Shown piece after piece: positions 25,783 through 34,808 of a DNA stretch of 64,000 bases. The stretch's first letter is position 1; every line of letters starts with the position of its first letter. The stretch comes from Arachnia rubra. GTDB lineage: Bacteria; Actinomycetota; Actinomycetes; Propionibacteriales; Propionibacteriaceae. Made by a program: the position numbers and the translations under genes. The stretch covers positions 744,001-808,000 of the forward strand of contig NZ_AP024463.1 of the NCBI RefSeq assembly GCF_019973735.1, in the 5' to 3' direction. Below the pieces are notes generated by a model. The model was not told the DNA's origin. It saw nothing but the letters and a program-made list of their open reading frames with translations, and did no database searches.

Positions 25783-26203
25783 CGCCGGCGGCGATCCTCA
25801 GCAGTCGGGATAGTTCAGGCGCGGTGGTGAGTCCCGCGAGTCGCAGCAGTTCCTCCTTCGGTGCGGCGTTGCGCAGTTCCCTGGATGCGGGGTGCATGGA
25901 CGTGGAGATGGTGGGCGTGGTTTCCTTGATTGCGGTCAGGCGTTCCGCGCGTTGCGTTGCCGTCAGCCGCGATGCCTGGCGAGCGAGGTCGATGAGGGCC
26001 TGTAGGCGTCCTAACACGGCCGGGTTCCCGATCTTGGCGCGCTGTCCTGACAACAACTGCGACATCATCGGCGCCGACAGCCCCAGGACCTCGGCGAGCC
26101 CTGCCTGCGTCAGGCTCAGGTCGCGCCGGATGCGTCCCGCGATGTCAGCAAGCGGTTCACCGTAAATCTGCCTTTGTCGCGCGAGGTTCTCCTCAGTCGC
26201 CAT
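25775..26203 (-). CDS. XRE-family helix-turn-helix protein coupled to kinase
   Basis: A 142-residue DNA-binding protein. An XRE-type helix-turn-helix occupies about residues 22-60 (LTQAGLAEVLGLSAPMMSQLLSGQRAKIG), followed by helices rich in Leu/Arg/Ala and a C-terminal PKEELLRLAGLTTAPELSRLLRIAAG segment. The next gene, a Ser/Thr kinase, starts inside its last codons, so the two proteins are probably produced together and the regulator may be a kinase substrate. It might also control the VWA promoter with its palindrome at 22595. Both ideas are untested. Confidence 0.8.
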   Translation of the reverse strand: MATEENLARQRQIYGEPLADIAGRIRRDLSLTQAGLAEVLGLSAPMMSQLLSGQRAKIGNPAVLGRLQALIDLARQASRLTATQRAERLTAIKETTPTISTSMHPASRELRNAAPKEELLRLAGLTTAPELSRLLRIAAGDG

Positions 26204-26343
26204 CGTGCCTCCTTCGTCGACATCCTACGGGGCAAGGACGTTATTGGCACGACTTCTGGGAGGTCGGATGTCAGACAGGGGATATCGACGTTCTGGCTAC
26301 GCCTGCCCCCACAAGGCATCGAATATCTTTGGATATAGTCCGG

Positions 26344-26712
26344 TCAGCCGCGGCGAAAATGCCGGATGAGGGACACCGCGACGGGGAACAACAACAGCCA
26401 GAAACCCGATGCCGGCATGAGAACCACCCCCGCTACGGTCAGCAGGCCGAAGAACACCGTGAAGGAGACCGGGATTCCCACGCCCGCGCTCTCCAGCCGC
26501 GCCGCAAGCAGGCCGAGCGCGATCAGGACAAAGCCGGTCACCAGGAACCAGAAGAACAGACCATTGACAGGTGAATTGTCCCAGACCCCGATCAGGCCCG
26601 CATTCACGGCCTCGCCCAGGACGTTCCACCCGACGACGAGGCCGAAGGTGTTGTGGATGATGCCGATGATGATGAGGCTCCAGCCCACCAGGGGAAAAGT
26701 TTTTGATCGCAT
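26344..26712 (-). CDS. Small four-helix membrane protein (DUF6463-like)
   Basis: A 122-residue protein with four hydrophobic helices (about 8-25, 48-68, 78-97 and 99-115). The N-terminal WSLIIIGIIHNTFGLVVGW and the spacing of helices resemble DUF6463-type proteins of unknown function. ATG 26712 (MRSKTF) is preferred to a start five codons earlier. It is divergent from a TetR regulator gene 191 bp away, the usual arrangement of a regulator and its target, so TetR control is likely. Confidence 0.6.
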   Translation of the reverse strand: MRSKTFPLVGWSLIIIGIIHNTFGLVVGWNVLGEAVNAGLIGVWDNSPVNGLFFWFLVTGFVLIALGLLAARLESAGVGIPVSFTVFFGLLTVAGVVLMPASGFWLLLFPVAVSLIRHFRRG

Positions 26713-26903
26713 ACTAAAAAATAACACAGCCGGGGACTCGTGCGTAAGTTGGGCAGCGAGATGCGGTGCCGGGAGAGGCTCTCCAGGCCGCCGACTGAGG
26801 CAGTGCCAGGTCGTGCTGTGCGTGGGGTGGGCGAAGTGAGGTGTCGTATCCGGTGCTGGGAAATGTCGACGAAGCCACGTCGTGCGGCACTAGAGTTCTC
26901 CTC

Positions 26904-27572
26904 ATGGGGCGGCCACCTAAATTCACCGAGGACGCGCTGCTGGATGCTGCGCTGACGATTGTTGCCCAGGACGGGGCGGCTGCTACGACCGCCGCCATTG
27001 CGACTGCTGCGGGGGCGAAGCCCGGGTCGCTGTACTACCGGTTCCCGAACCGCGAGGTGCTGCTGCTGACGTTGTGGGTGCGCAGCATCAGGCGTTTTCA
27101 GGCTGTCTTCCTCGCGGCTGCCCGCTCATCCGCTGACCCTGATGAGGCACTCGTCGCGGCCGCCGTCACCATACCGCGCTACTGCCGGGAGCACCCCGGC
27201 GAGGCGCAGGCCCTGAGACTGTTCAGATATAAGGAGGTCCTGCGCCGGCTGGACGCGGGGGAGGGGGAACTGACGGTCTGTCCCGCAGAGCTGCGGGAGG
27301 CCGTCCGGGGGCTCAACGACGAGGTCTACAAGATGTTCAGCGAACTGACCTGGCGCCGGTTCGGGACCCTCGACAGGCTGGAGCTGGTGCGGCTGGCCGT
27401 TCATCAGACCGCGTACGGTCTGGTGAGGCCCTTCCTCGGTCCGGGGAGCGAGCCGATGCCCTGCTGGCTTGACGACATGGTGGCGGCTATGGTGCCACAT
27501 GCCCTGGCGGTGGGGGACCGGCCGGGAGGGCTCCTGGAAGATCCTGTCTCACCGCCCCCTCACGCCAGGTGA
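26904..27572 (+). CDS. TetR-family transcriptional regulator
   Basis: A 222-residue repressor-type protein. The helix-turn-helix is at about residues 8-50 (ALLDAALTIVAQDGAAATTAAIATAAGAKPGSLYYRF, the last part being the conserved recognition helix and tyrosine). The rest is an all-helical ligand-binding and dimer domain. The start at 26904 (MGRPPKF) matches the usual family N-terminus; an in-frame ATG at 26841 would add non-conserved residues. It is divergently transcribed from the small membrane protein gene, its probable target. The ligand is unknown. Confidence 0.85.
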   Translation: MGRPPKFTEDALLDAALTIVAQDGAAATTAAIATAAGAKPGSLYYRFPNREVLLLTLWVRSIRRFQAVFLAAARSSADPDEALVAAAVTIPRYCREHPGEAQALRLFRYKEVLRRLDAGEGELTVCPAELREAVRGLNDEVYKMFSELTWRRFGTLDRLELVRLAVHQTAYGLVRPFLGPGSEPMPCWLDDMVAAMVPHALAVGDRPGGLLEDPVSPPPHAR

Positions 27573-27875
27573 CCGCGCGGTAAGAACCGGCTGGTCGCAC
27601 AGGCCTGCCAGCCTGGTTGCGGGGTGCCATCGGCGCGCGATCCACAGCCGGCTCACGGCGCGGTTTCCTCCCGATGCTCTGCGGGATGGCACCTGGACGC
27701 CGTCCCCCCGGCACCTGAGGCCATATCAACTGCACCCGGCAATACGTGCGTATCTATGCCCTACTGAGCGGCTTGGGAACCGGCTGCGCACAGCTGACTC
27801 GCATAGGATCAGCGGTGGGGACTGCCGCCACGAGACAGGTGTCCCCGGAAAGCGCTGTCACAGGAAGAGGTTCTG
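27573..27875. other. 303-bp spacer before the malic enzyme gene
   Basis: No credible gene on either strand. The right part (27740-27875) should hold the malic enzyme promoter; a TAGGAT -10-like box lies near 27805-27810. An AGGAAGAGG ribosome site sits at about 27861-27869. Nothing else was recognised. Confidence 0.4.
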
Positions 27876-29525
27876 ATGCCCGCTCGCCCAGCTGCCCTGA
27901 CCAACCCACTCACCAACCGCGGCACCGCATTCACCCTGGAGGAGCGAGCCAAGCTCGGGCTGACGGGCCGGCTGCCCTCAGCTGTCGAGACCCTCGACCA
28001 GCAAGTTGCTCGCTGCTACCGGCAGCTGAAGAGCCTCACCACCGACCTGCACAGGTACATCTACCTCGACCAGCTGCACAGCCGCAACGAGGTGCTCTAC
28101 TACCGTCTCCTCACCGACCACCTGCCGGAGATGCTGCCCATCGTCTACGACCCCACCGTCGGGGAGGCCATCAAGATGTGGTCGCGCGACTACCGGCGTT
28201 CCCGCGCCGTCTACCTGTCGATCGACCGGATCGAGGACATCGAGGCCTCCTTCGCGACCCTTGATATGGGACCGGAGGACGTCGACCTGCTGGTCGTCTC
28301 GGATGCCGAGGAGATCCTGGGGATCGGCGACTGGGGGGTCAACGGCACCGACATCAGCGTGGGCAAGCTCGCTGTCTACACCGCTGCCGCTGGCATCCAT
28401 CCGGAGCGGGCCATTGCAGTCAACCTCGACTGCGGCACCAACAACGAACTCCTGCTCAACGATCCTGATTACCTCGGCAACCGGCATTCCCGCATCCGCG
28501 GTGAGAGGTACGACGAGTTCATCGCCGAGTATCTGCGCGTCGCCGCCAAGCTCTACCCGAAGGCACTGCTCCACTTCGAGGACTTCGGACCGTCCAATGC
28601 CCGCCGCATCCTGGTGGAGAACCGCGACAAGTACCGGATCTTCAACGACGACATGCAGGGCACTGGGGCCATCGTCATGGCCGCCGTCGTCTCAGGACTG
28701 AAGGTGACCGGACAGACGTTCGCCGACCAGCGGCTCGTCGTCTACGGCGCCGGAACCGCGGGCACCGGCATGGCCGACCAGATCCACGCCGCCATGGTGC
28801 GGGACGGGCTCAGCGAGGACGAGGCGCGCCGGCGGGTGTGGCTGATCGACCGCAATGGCCTAGTGACCGATGACATGCCGGGCCTGCCCGGGTACCAGGC
28901 TGCCTACGCGCGCCCTGCCGCCGAGGTCGTGGACTGGGAGCGGCACGGCGGCACGATCGGGCTGTTGGAGACTGTGAAGCAGGTGAAGCCGACGATTCTG
29001 ATCGGCACCTCCACCGACCACGGAGCCTTCACCCGGGAGGTCATCGAGACCATGTCCGCCGGTGTGGAGCGGCCCATCGTGTTGCCGCTGTCGAACCCCA
29101 CCGAGCGCATCGAGGCCATGCCCAGCGACGTCATCGCGTGGTCGAAGGGCCGCGCGCTGGTGGCCGTCGGCATCCCCGTCGACCCGTTTACCTACGACGG
29201 CACGACCTACACCATCGGGCAGGGCAACAATGCGCTGCTGTACCCCGGACTCGGGCTGGGGGTCATTGTCTCCGGCGCCAGCACCGTCACCGACGGCATG
29301 CTGCTGGCCGCTGCCCAGGCGGTCGCGGGACAGGTCGATCCCACCGAGCTCGGTGCCGCGCTGCTGCCGCCGGTGGAGAACCTGCGGGCCTCGTCGGCGA
29401 CCGTCGCGGTCGCGGTGGCCAGGCAGGCGGCCGCCGACGGGGTGGCGACCGTGGAGCCCGACGACCTCATCCAGGCGGTGCAGGACGCCATGTGGCAGCC
29501 GGTCTACCAGGCCCTCCCGGGGTGA
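27876..29525 (+). CDS. NAD-dependent malic enzyme (SfcA/MaeA type)
   Basis: Oxidatively decarboxylates malate to pyruvate, producing NADH and CO2. The 549 residues match the large malic enzymes (about 560): N-terminal GTAFTLEERAKLGLTGRLP, the signature FNDDMQGTGAIVMAA (about 258-272), nucleotide-binding VVYGAGTAGTGMADQI (about 289-304), and the later LPLSNPTERIEA block. It would return C4 acids to pyruvate alongside the succinate/propionate branch suggested by the CoA-transferase. It stands alone, followed 72 bp later by the ClC gene. Confidence 0.93.
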   Translation: MPARPAALTNPLTNRGTAFTLEERAKLGLTGRLPSAVETLDQQVARCYRQLKSLTTDLHRYIYLDQLHSRNEVLYYRLLTDHLPEMLPIVYDPTVGEAIKMWSRDYRRSRAVYLSIDRIEDIEASFATLDMGPEDVDLLVVSDAEEILGIGDWGVNGTDISVGKLAVYTAAAGIHPERAIAVNLDCGTNNELLLNDPDYLGNRHSRIRGERYDEFIAEYLRVAAKLYPKALLHFEDFGPSNARRILVENRDKYRIFNDDMQGTGAIVMAAVVSGLKVTGQTFADQRLVVYGAGTAGTGMADQIHAAMVRDGLSEDEARRRVWLIDRNGLVTDDMPGLPGYQAAYARPAAEVVDWERHGGTIGLLETVKQVKPTILIGTSTDHGAFTREVIETMSAGVERPIVLPLSNPTERIEAMPSDVIAWSKGRALVAVGIPVDPFTYDGTTYTIGQGNNALLYPGLGLGVIVSGASTVTDGMLLAAAQAVAGQVDPTELGAALLPPVENLRASSATVAVAVARQAAADGVATVEPDDLIQAVQDAMWQPVYQALPG

Positions 29526-29597
29526 GCAGGAAGCCGGCCAGGGTTGCTGGCCTGATTCTCTGCCCCAGGCGCGGCAGCCGCTGATCAGGTTGCCGCG

Positions 29598-30959
29598 GTG
29601 CCCGAGCGGGAAACGGATCGTGTTGGATATCGTGCGGTGGTGCCCTTGCCATCTGAGCCAGCCCCCCGGCCCCACCCCGGGATGACCGCCTGGGAACGGC
29701 GCGGCCGGGTCGTGACAGCCGTTGTCCTGGCGGGCGTCGCGGCGGGGCTCATCGGCATCGCCATGGCGATGCTGCTGGAGGTTTTCGAGTCGCTGTTCTA
29801 TGGGGTCAGCGAGGGCAGTCTTCCGCAGCGGGTGGCTGCGGCCCCGTCCTGGCGGCGTGTCCTGGCCCCTGCCGCCGGCGGGGCTGTGGCGGGGGCACTG
29901 TGGTGGTGGCTGCGCGCCACCGGCGGGGTCACTGGCGTGGAGGATGCCCTGAGGGACCCCGCCGGCAGGACCGCGTCCCGGATGGGGATCCTGCGGCCCT
30001 TCGCCGACGCCGTCGTCCAGGTCCTAACCGTGGGGTCGGGGAACTCGGTGGGGCGTGAGGGCGCGCCGCGGCTGGCGGCCGGCGCGGTGGCAGCCCGCCT
30101 AGGCAGCTGGCTGCGTCTCGATGCGGCCACGGCACTCATGCTCATCGCGGCTGCGGCCGGTGCCGGTCTGGGGGCGATGTACAACACACCCCTGGGTGGG
30201 GCGGCCTATGCCGTCGAGATCGTCATGATCCCAGGCATGCGCCGCCGTGGTGTGCTGCTGGCGGTGCCGGTCAGCTGTGTGGCGACGGTGGTCTCCTGGC
30301 TGCATTCCGGCGGCCAGCCGGCCTTCCAGGTGACGATGGAGACACCGGCGACGGCCACGATCCTGGGGCTGGTCCTGCTGGTCCCGGTCGCCGCGGGCCT
30401 GGGGGTGGGTGCCCGGATGCTGTGGGCGTGGGTCAAAAGACATCGCCTGGGCAACGGCTGGACCCTGCCAGTGGCGATCGGGGGAGCCGGCCTCGCGACG
30501 GGCCTGGTGTCGCTGTGGCTGGTCATGGTGCCGGGCAATGGCCGGGACGCCATGGCGTTCGCCCTCGCATCTGATGCCCAAGGGACGGCGCTGGCCATGC
30601 TGCTGGGGGTCGTCGTCCTCAAACCGGCCCTCACCGCCCTGACGCTGGGCGCGGGAGCCACAGGAGGTCTCCTTGCGCCGTCTTTCGGTCTAGGCGCGAG
30701 CGCTGGCGCTGCCTTGGCGGGTGGAGCGCAGCTGATGGGGTTCGACGTCAACGTGACGGTCTTGGCATTCGTGGGAGCGGCAGTGGTGCTTGCGGTCACA
30801 CAGAAGGCCCCTGTCTTCGGTGCTGTCTTCGTCTGGGAGCTGGTCCGTCCTGAGGCCTGGGCGCTGGGGGCGGTGTGCCTGGCCGTCGTGGCGGCTCTCC
30901 TCCTGGCCCGGGGTTCCTGGCTGGATGCGCTGCCCCGGCTGCTGCGCCGCCAGTCGTGA
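29598..30959 (+). CDS. ClC-family chloride channel/transporter
   Basis: A 453-residue membrane protein with ten or more hydrophobic segments. It carries the ClC anion-site motif in the form GSGNSVGREGAP (146-157), which corresponds to the G-K/R-E-G-P selectivity motif, a second motif GATGGLLAPSFGLGASAG (about 355-372), and PVFGAVFVWEL for the C-terminal site. GSGNS replaces the usual GSGIP-type first motif. The start is GTG 29598; a later in-frame start at GTG 29637 is possible. It probably moves chloride, perhaps in exchange for protons. Confidence 0.85.
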   Translation: MPERETDRVGYRAVVPLPSEPAPRPHPGMTAWERRGRVVTAVVLAGVAAGLIGIAMAMLLEVFESLFYGVSEGSLPQRVAAAPSWRRVLAPAAGGAVAGALWWWLRATGGVTGVEDALRDPAGRTASRMGILRPFADAVVQVLTVGSGNSVGREGAPRLAAGAVAARLGSWLRLDAATALMLIAAAAGAGLGAMYNTPLGGAAYAVEIVMIPGMRRRGVLLAVPVSCVATVVSWLHSGGQPAFQVTMETPATATILGLVLLVPVAAGLGVGARMLWAWVKRHRLGNGWTLPVAIGGAGLATGLVSLWLVMVPGNGRDAMAFALASDAQGTALAMLLGVVVLKPALTALTLGAGATGGLLAPSFGLGASAGAALAGGAQLMGFDVNVTVLAFVGAAVVLAVTQKAPVFGAVFVWELVRPEAWALGAVCLAVVAALLLARGSWLDALPRLLRRQS

Positions 30960-31075
30960 GCGCGTGCACCACTCTGGGAGGGAGTCCCTCTTGTGGGCGG
31001 GCGGCGACTACGATGCATTCGTACCCGCTTCGGGTGCCACCGAGGCGGCTTCAGCTGCAGCAGAAAGCAGGACCG

Positions 31076-32395
31076 ATGCCCGATCGCCCTAGCGCACAAC
31101 GGCCTCCCTCGCAGCCAGGTGAGAGCCGTGGCAAGCCAGCCGGTGTCGCAGCAATGCTGTCTGGAGACAACCCGACGCCGCCGCCTGCTGACATCATCGT
31201 CGAGGCCGCTTCAGTGCTCCATGCTCATGGACACACCACCAGTGCCACGATGCGCGCCGTTGCCAGATTGAATGAGATCCTGGGCACCCGGTACAAGGTG
31301 GACATTACGTGGACCCTGGTGGTGTTGTTCACCCCCGAAGGTGAGACAGTGCGGACGCACGCTGCCATGCCCTCCACAGTGCACATGGGCAGGGTGGCTC
31401 CCCTGGTGTCGACGATCTTCGCCGACAAGCCACCGACTGCGGAGCAGCTGTGGTCGGCGGTCACATCGGCGCGCACCGTCCCCCTCAGGCCGACGTGGCT
31501 GTTCGCGCTTGCAGCGGGCTTGGGCGCTGTCTGCCTGGCGCTGATCTTCGGCTCCCAGCGCCCGGGCGCATTGGCCCTCATCTTCGTCGCCGCTGCTGTA
31601 GGGGCGGTGACCCGGAGACTGCTCGCAGGACACACCACCTTCGTGACGCAGACCCTGGCCGCTGCCCTCATCGCGGGGATTGCCGGATCATTGTCGGTGT
31701 ACCTGGACCTGACCAGCGCCGCCCGGCTCGTGGCCGTCTGCCCCGCGATGGTGCTGGTTCCCGGCCCGGCTTTGGTCAATGCCTGCCTCGACTTCGCAGA
31801 CCGGCGGCACCGGCTCGGCATGGCCAGGCTCTGTGATGCGTCGGTGACGATCCTGATGATCTGCCTGGGGCTGCTCGTTGGCCTGTTTCTCGGCGGGACC
31901 ACTCTTCCCGTCACGGCTCCGGGGGTGTCCGTCCCATGGTGGCTCGATGTTGCCGCCGCCGGTCTGGTCGCCTGTTGTTTCCCCGTCTTCTTCTCCATGC
32001 CCCACCGGTCCATCGGTTGGGCAGCGCTGGCAGGGGCGATCGGGCACGGAGCGAGGTGGCTGTGCATCGCCGGGCTGGGCTGGAGCATACCCGCGGCCGC
32101 CCTGGTGGATTGCCTCCTGGTGGCGGCAATCCTGGCCCCGGTCTGCTTCCACAAGCACCTTCCCTTTGCGGGCGTCGGGTTCGCCGCTGTGGTGGCTCTC
32201 GTGCCTGGGGTGTTCCTGTTTCGCGCTTTCTCGGGGATCTTCCAGATTGCGGCCGGTGACACCAGTCTCGTTACCCTGGGGGCGACAGCCCAAGACGCTG
32301 CCTCAGCGCTGCTGATCATCCTGGCGATGGCCATCGGGATCGCCCTGCCCCACGAGTTCTGGCTACGCCGGATGCATCGCGACCGGAAAATCTGA
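31076..32395 (+). CDS. ThrE-type threonine/serine exporter
   Basis: A 439-residue inner-membrane exporter that in Corynebacterium removes excess threonine and serine. The N-terminal half (about 35-150 cytosolic, then five helices) has the ThrE block ADIIVEAASVLHAHGHTTSATM. The C-terminal half holds five more helices with VLVPGPALVNACLDFADRRH and ends in ALPHEFWLRRMHRD. The start at 31076 is supported by AGCAGGA upstream; the open frame extends to 30875 but overlaps the ClC gene. Fusion of the two ThrE halves is normal for Actinobacteria. Confidence 0.85.
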   Translation: MPDRPSAQRPPSQPGESRGKPAGVAAMLSGDNPTPPPADIIVEAASVLHAHGHTTSATMRAVARLNEILGTRYKVDITWTLVVLFTPEGETVRTHAAMPSTVHMGRVAPLVSTIFADKPPTAEQLWSAVTSARTVPLRPTWLFALAAGLGAVCLALIFGSQRPGALALIFVAAAVGAVTRRLLAGHTTFVTQTLAAALIAGIAGSLSVYLDLTSAARLVAVCPAMVLVPGPALVNACLDFADRRHRLGMARLCDASVTILMICLGLLVGLFLGGTTLPVTAPGVSVPWWLDVAAAGLVACCFPVFFSMPHRSIGWAALAGAIGHGARWLCIAGLGWSIPAAALVDCLLVAAILAPVCFHKHLPFAGVGFAAVVALVPGVFLFRAFSGIFQIAAGDTSLVTLGATAQDAASALLIILAMAIGIALPHEFWLRRMHRDRKI

Positions 32396-32423
32396 GACGG
32401 CTTGTCGAAGAGATCTTAAATGT

Positions 32424-33047
32424 TTATGGGTAGGCTGCGTTGCCTTGCAACGCAGAGACCACTAGATTGCTTTTCGGTAAAAGATTGCCGCTTTGTATTG
32501 TGCGCAGCCAGTCTTTAGTTGTGGCGACTGCTGCGAAGTTGGACTGCAACAACACCATCAGTGTTTCGTGGATTTGCCGGGCTGAAATAGCGCCAGCCTC
32601 ATTAGCCAGGTGGATAGAACCGGTGGCGTCGGACAACACCTCGACGGCAAACCCGAGTCGTTCCGCATCGGCGGCCGTAGCTATCACGCAGTTGTTGCTC
32701 ATGTAGCCCACCAGGGTGACAACTTTGACATCCTGTGTCCGGAGCCAGTCGGTCAGAGTCGTGCCAGCGAATATGCTGGCATATTGTTTAGTCACCCAAT
32801 GCCATGAAGACGAGCTGCATGCCTTGAGTGCGGGATGCAGTCGCTGTCCTTGTGATCCAGCAGCGAAAGCGGCCGCGTTTTTTGGGTTCTCGTGCTGCAC
32901 TATGACGGTCGGCAATCGGTCTTGTGCTGCCTCGACTGCCTCGATGATGTGCGCCAGTGATTGCTCTCGTGATGGATAGTGAATGGCCAGCGGGCCATCA
33001 AAGTATTCGTTCTGTACATCGATCACGATTAAGGCTCGTTCTTTCAT
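32424..33047 (-). CDS. Isochorismatase-family cysteine hydrolase
   Basis: A 207-residue hydrolase with the catalytic triad Asp10 (VIDVQNEYF), Lys87 (TKQYASIF) and Cys120 (GYMSNNCV), typical of enzymes cleaving amides or similar bonds of small molecules. The GC content drops visibly here relative to the left flank. It is divergent from a GlxA/AraC-type regulator gene (33140), which very likely controls it; such pairs often handle nitrogen compounds such as nicotinamide- or urea-like amides. The substrate is not identifiable. Confidence 0.85.
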   Translation of the reverse strand: MKERALIVIDVQNEYFDGPLAIHYPSREQSLAHIIEAVEAAQDRLPTVIVQHENPKNAAAFAAGSQGQRLHPALKACSSSSWHWVTKQYASIFAGTTLTDWLRTQDVKVVTLVGYMSNNCVIATAADAERLGFAVEVLSDATGSIHLANEAGAISARQIHETLMVLLQSNFAAVATTKDWLRTIQSGNLLPKSNLVVSALQGNAAYP

Positions 33048-33139
33048 GGTTATTCCTTTCCTGAGGCGTTAACCATTCTCGATGCGGTCATAGTGCTATC
33101 GTGAGTGGCTGATAGGAAGACTTTCGATGGGATTAGGCC

Positions 33140-34111
33140 ATGCATATCGCGATCCATGCCTTCGAGGGCATCACTATGTTCCACCTGGCCGCTCCGCTGC
33201 TGGTCTTTAACGAGGTGACCCGGCGAGGTCTAGCCGACGACTGGAGCACCGTAGTGTGGAGCGACGATTCAGAGCCAATCGTTAGCGCTGAGGGTCTACG
33301 GGTCAGCAATGTCGTTTCCCTTCAGGATGTGGAGCCAGCCGACGTGCTGGTTTTTCCATCCTGGCGAACTGACGGGATGGTCCCCAGCGATGAGCTGATA
33401 CGGCTGATCAATGACGCCCATACGCGTGGTGCGACCGTTGTTGGGCTTTGCTTGGGTGCGTTTCCGGTAGCAGCCAGCGGGATTGTGGACCGTAGGAGTG
33501 TTGTCACGCACTGGGCTGCGGCTGCACGACTCAGAGAACTATGTCCGAGAGTGAAGGTCTGTGACACTGCGCTCTATCTGGACCATGGTGACGTCTTGAC
33601 CTCTGCCGGTACTGCTTCTGCCCTTGACGCCTGTCTACACCTGGTGAGGAACCGGCTCGGGGCCGCGGCAGCAGCAGAAGTTGCCCGGCACCTCGTTGTG
33701 GCTCCACACCGCGAAGGCGATCAAGCCCAGTACATTGAGCGACCGGTCCCAGCGGAAAGAACTGGGCCGATATCAGAAGTTATGACGTGGGTGCTGACGA
33801 ACCTAGACCATCCGCTGACCGTCCCTGAACTTGCTGCTCGTGCTGCTATGAGCGTCCGGAACTTCAGTCGTAGATTCCGTGAGATGACGGGACTGCCTCC
33901 GGCGCGGTGGGTACAGGCTCGCCGACTCGATGAGGCCCGCCGACTGCTGGAGGTCACGTCTTGGTCGGTGGAGAAAGTGGGCCGTTCCTGTGGCTTTGCC
34001 AGCGTCGTGACGTTCCGTCAGGGTTTCATGGCTGCCTACTCGACTACGCCGACATCATATCGGCGTCGTTTTACCGCCGAGCCATCGCGCGAGGAAATTA
34101 AACAACAGTAG
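33140..34111 (+). CDS. GlxA-type AraC-family regulator (DJ-1/PfpI + HTH)
   Basis: A 323-residue transcription factor. An N-terminal DJ-1/PfpI-like domain (about 1-190, nucleophile-elbow cysteine Cys104 in VGLCLGAF) probably senses a ligand. A C-terminal pair of AraC helix-turn-helices spans about 215-315, with AARAAMSVRNFSRRFREMTG and VGRSCGFASVVTFRQGFMAAY. It is divergently transcribed from the cysteine hydrolase gene across a 92-bp gap and is probably its activator. Its last 14 bases overlap the end of the convergent HIRAN gene. Confidence 0.88.
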   Translation: MHIAIHAFEGITMFHLAAPLLVFNEVTRRGLADDWSTVVWSDDSEPIVSAEGLRVSNVVSLQDVEPADVLVFPSWRTDGMVPSDELIRLINDAHTRGATVVGLCLGAFPVAASGIVDRRSVVTHWAAAARLRELCPRVKVCDTALYLDHGDVLTSAGTASALDACLHLVRNRLGAAAAAEVARHLVVAPHREGDQAQYIERPVPAERTGPISEVMTWVLTNLDHPLTVPELAARAAMSVRNFSRRFREMTGLPPARWVQARRLDEARRLLEVTSWSVEKVGRSCGFASVVTFRQGFMAAYSTTPTSYRRRFTAEPSREEIKQQ

Positions 34112-34808
34112 CCTCAAGCTTGCAAAGCACCGCCAGATGGGGTGGGGCGTCGTGGTTGACCTGATCAACGTAGATGCTCACTGATCCCTCTTGGCGGAGG
34201 CGGTGTGCATCGTCGACCAGCCAGTCTGGCAGATAGCCGACCGGGTGTCCGTCTGCATTGAGTAGTATGGCGCGTTCATTGACCGGGTTGTGTGGCTCGT
34301 CTTTCAATGCCAGTTCCTGTCCTGGACGGAGGGCACCAAGCAGCTCCAGTCCTGGAATGACATGACGCATGCCGGAGATGAAGAATCGTCCTTCGCAACG
34401 ACCCTCGCGAAGATTGAAATCCTCGACGAGCTGGTAAAAGTCAGTAGCCCGGCCTCCTCCGGTGCGGGCCATGATCTCGACTGGCAAGGCGTCTGGGTCG
34501 AGTCCTAGCCAGCCGACATACTGGTCGTAGCTTGGGCGCCGACGGTTCATGACTCGGTTGGCAAAGAAGGCTGGCAGCACCTCTGATACATAGGTCTGGG
34601 AAGGGTCTGGATACTGCGAGACGTAGGTGAAACCGTCGATATCGACTGCCTCCGGGGTGTACCTGAAGCAGTACCGGCCATCGGCCAAGGCTTCGAGCCA
34701 GCCGACATGGCTGTACCGGCCAGTTTTTGGATCCTTCCAGATCAGGCGCAGCCTACGGTCCTTCGTGGTGGCTACAGGCGAGTGGGCTTCAGCGAGCGCT
34801 GAGTGCAT
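34098..34808 (-). CDS. HIRAN-domain protein with HipA-N-like region, partner of HipA-like kinase
   Basis: A 236-residue protein. Residues about 18-130 (RLIWKDPKTGRYSHVGWL, then a strand-rich part with VLPAFFANRVMNRR) resemble the N-terminal subdomain of HipA proteins. Residues about 141-232 read as a HIRAN domain, with FFISGMRHV, GQELALKDEPHNPVNERAILL and VGYLPDWLVDD; HIRAN domains bind DNA ends or branched DNA. It overlaps the end of the upstream kinase gene by 20 nt, so the two are co-translated. The N-terminus and the kinase together look like a HipA protein split over two genes. Its role is unknown; nucleic-acid sensing for a toxin-like kinase is the attractive idea. Confidence 0.65.
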   Translation of the reverse strand: MHSALAEAHSPVATTKDRRLRLIWKDPKTGRYSHVGWLEALADGRYCFRYTPEAVDIDGFTYVSQYPDPSQTYVSEVLPAFFANRVMNRRRPSYDQYVGWLGLDPDALPVEIMARTGGGRATDFYQLVEDFNLREGRCEGRFFISGMRHVIPGLELLGALRPGQELALKDEPHNPVNERAILLNADGHPVGYLPDWLVDDAHRLRQEGSVSIYVDQVNHDAPPHLAVLCKLEATVV

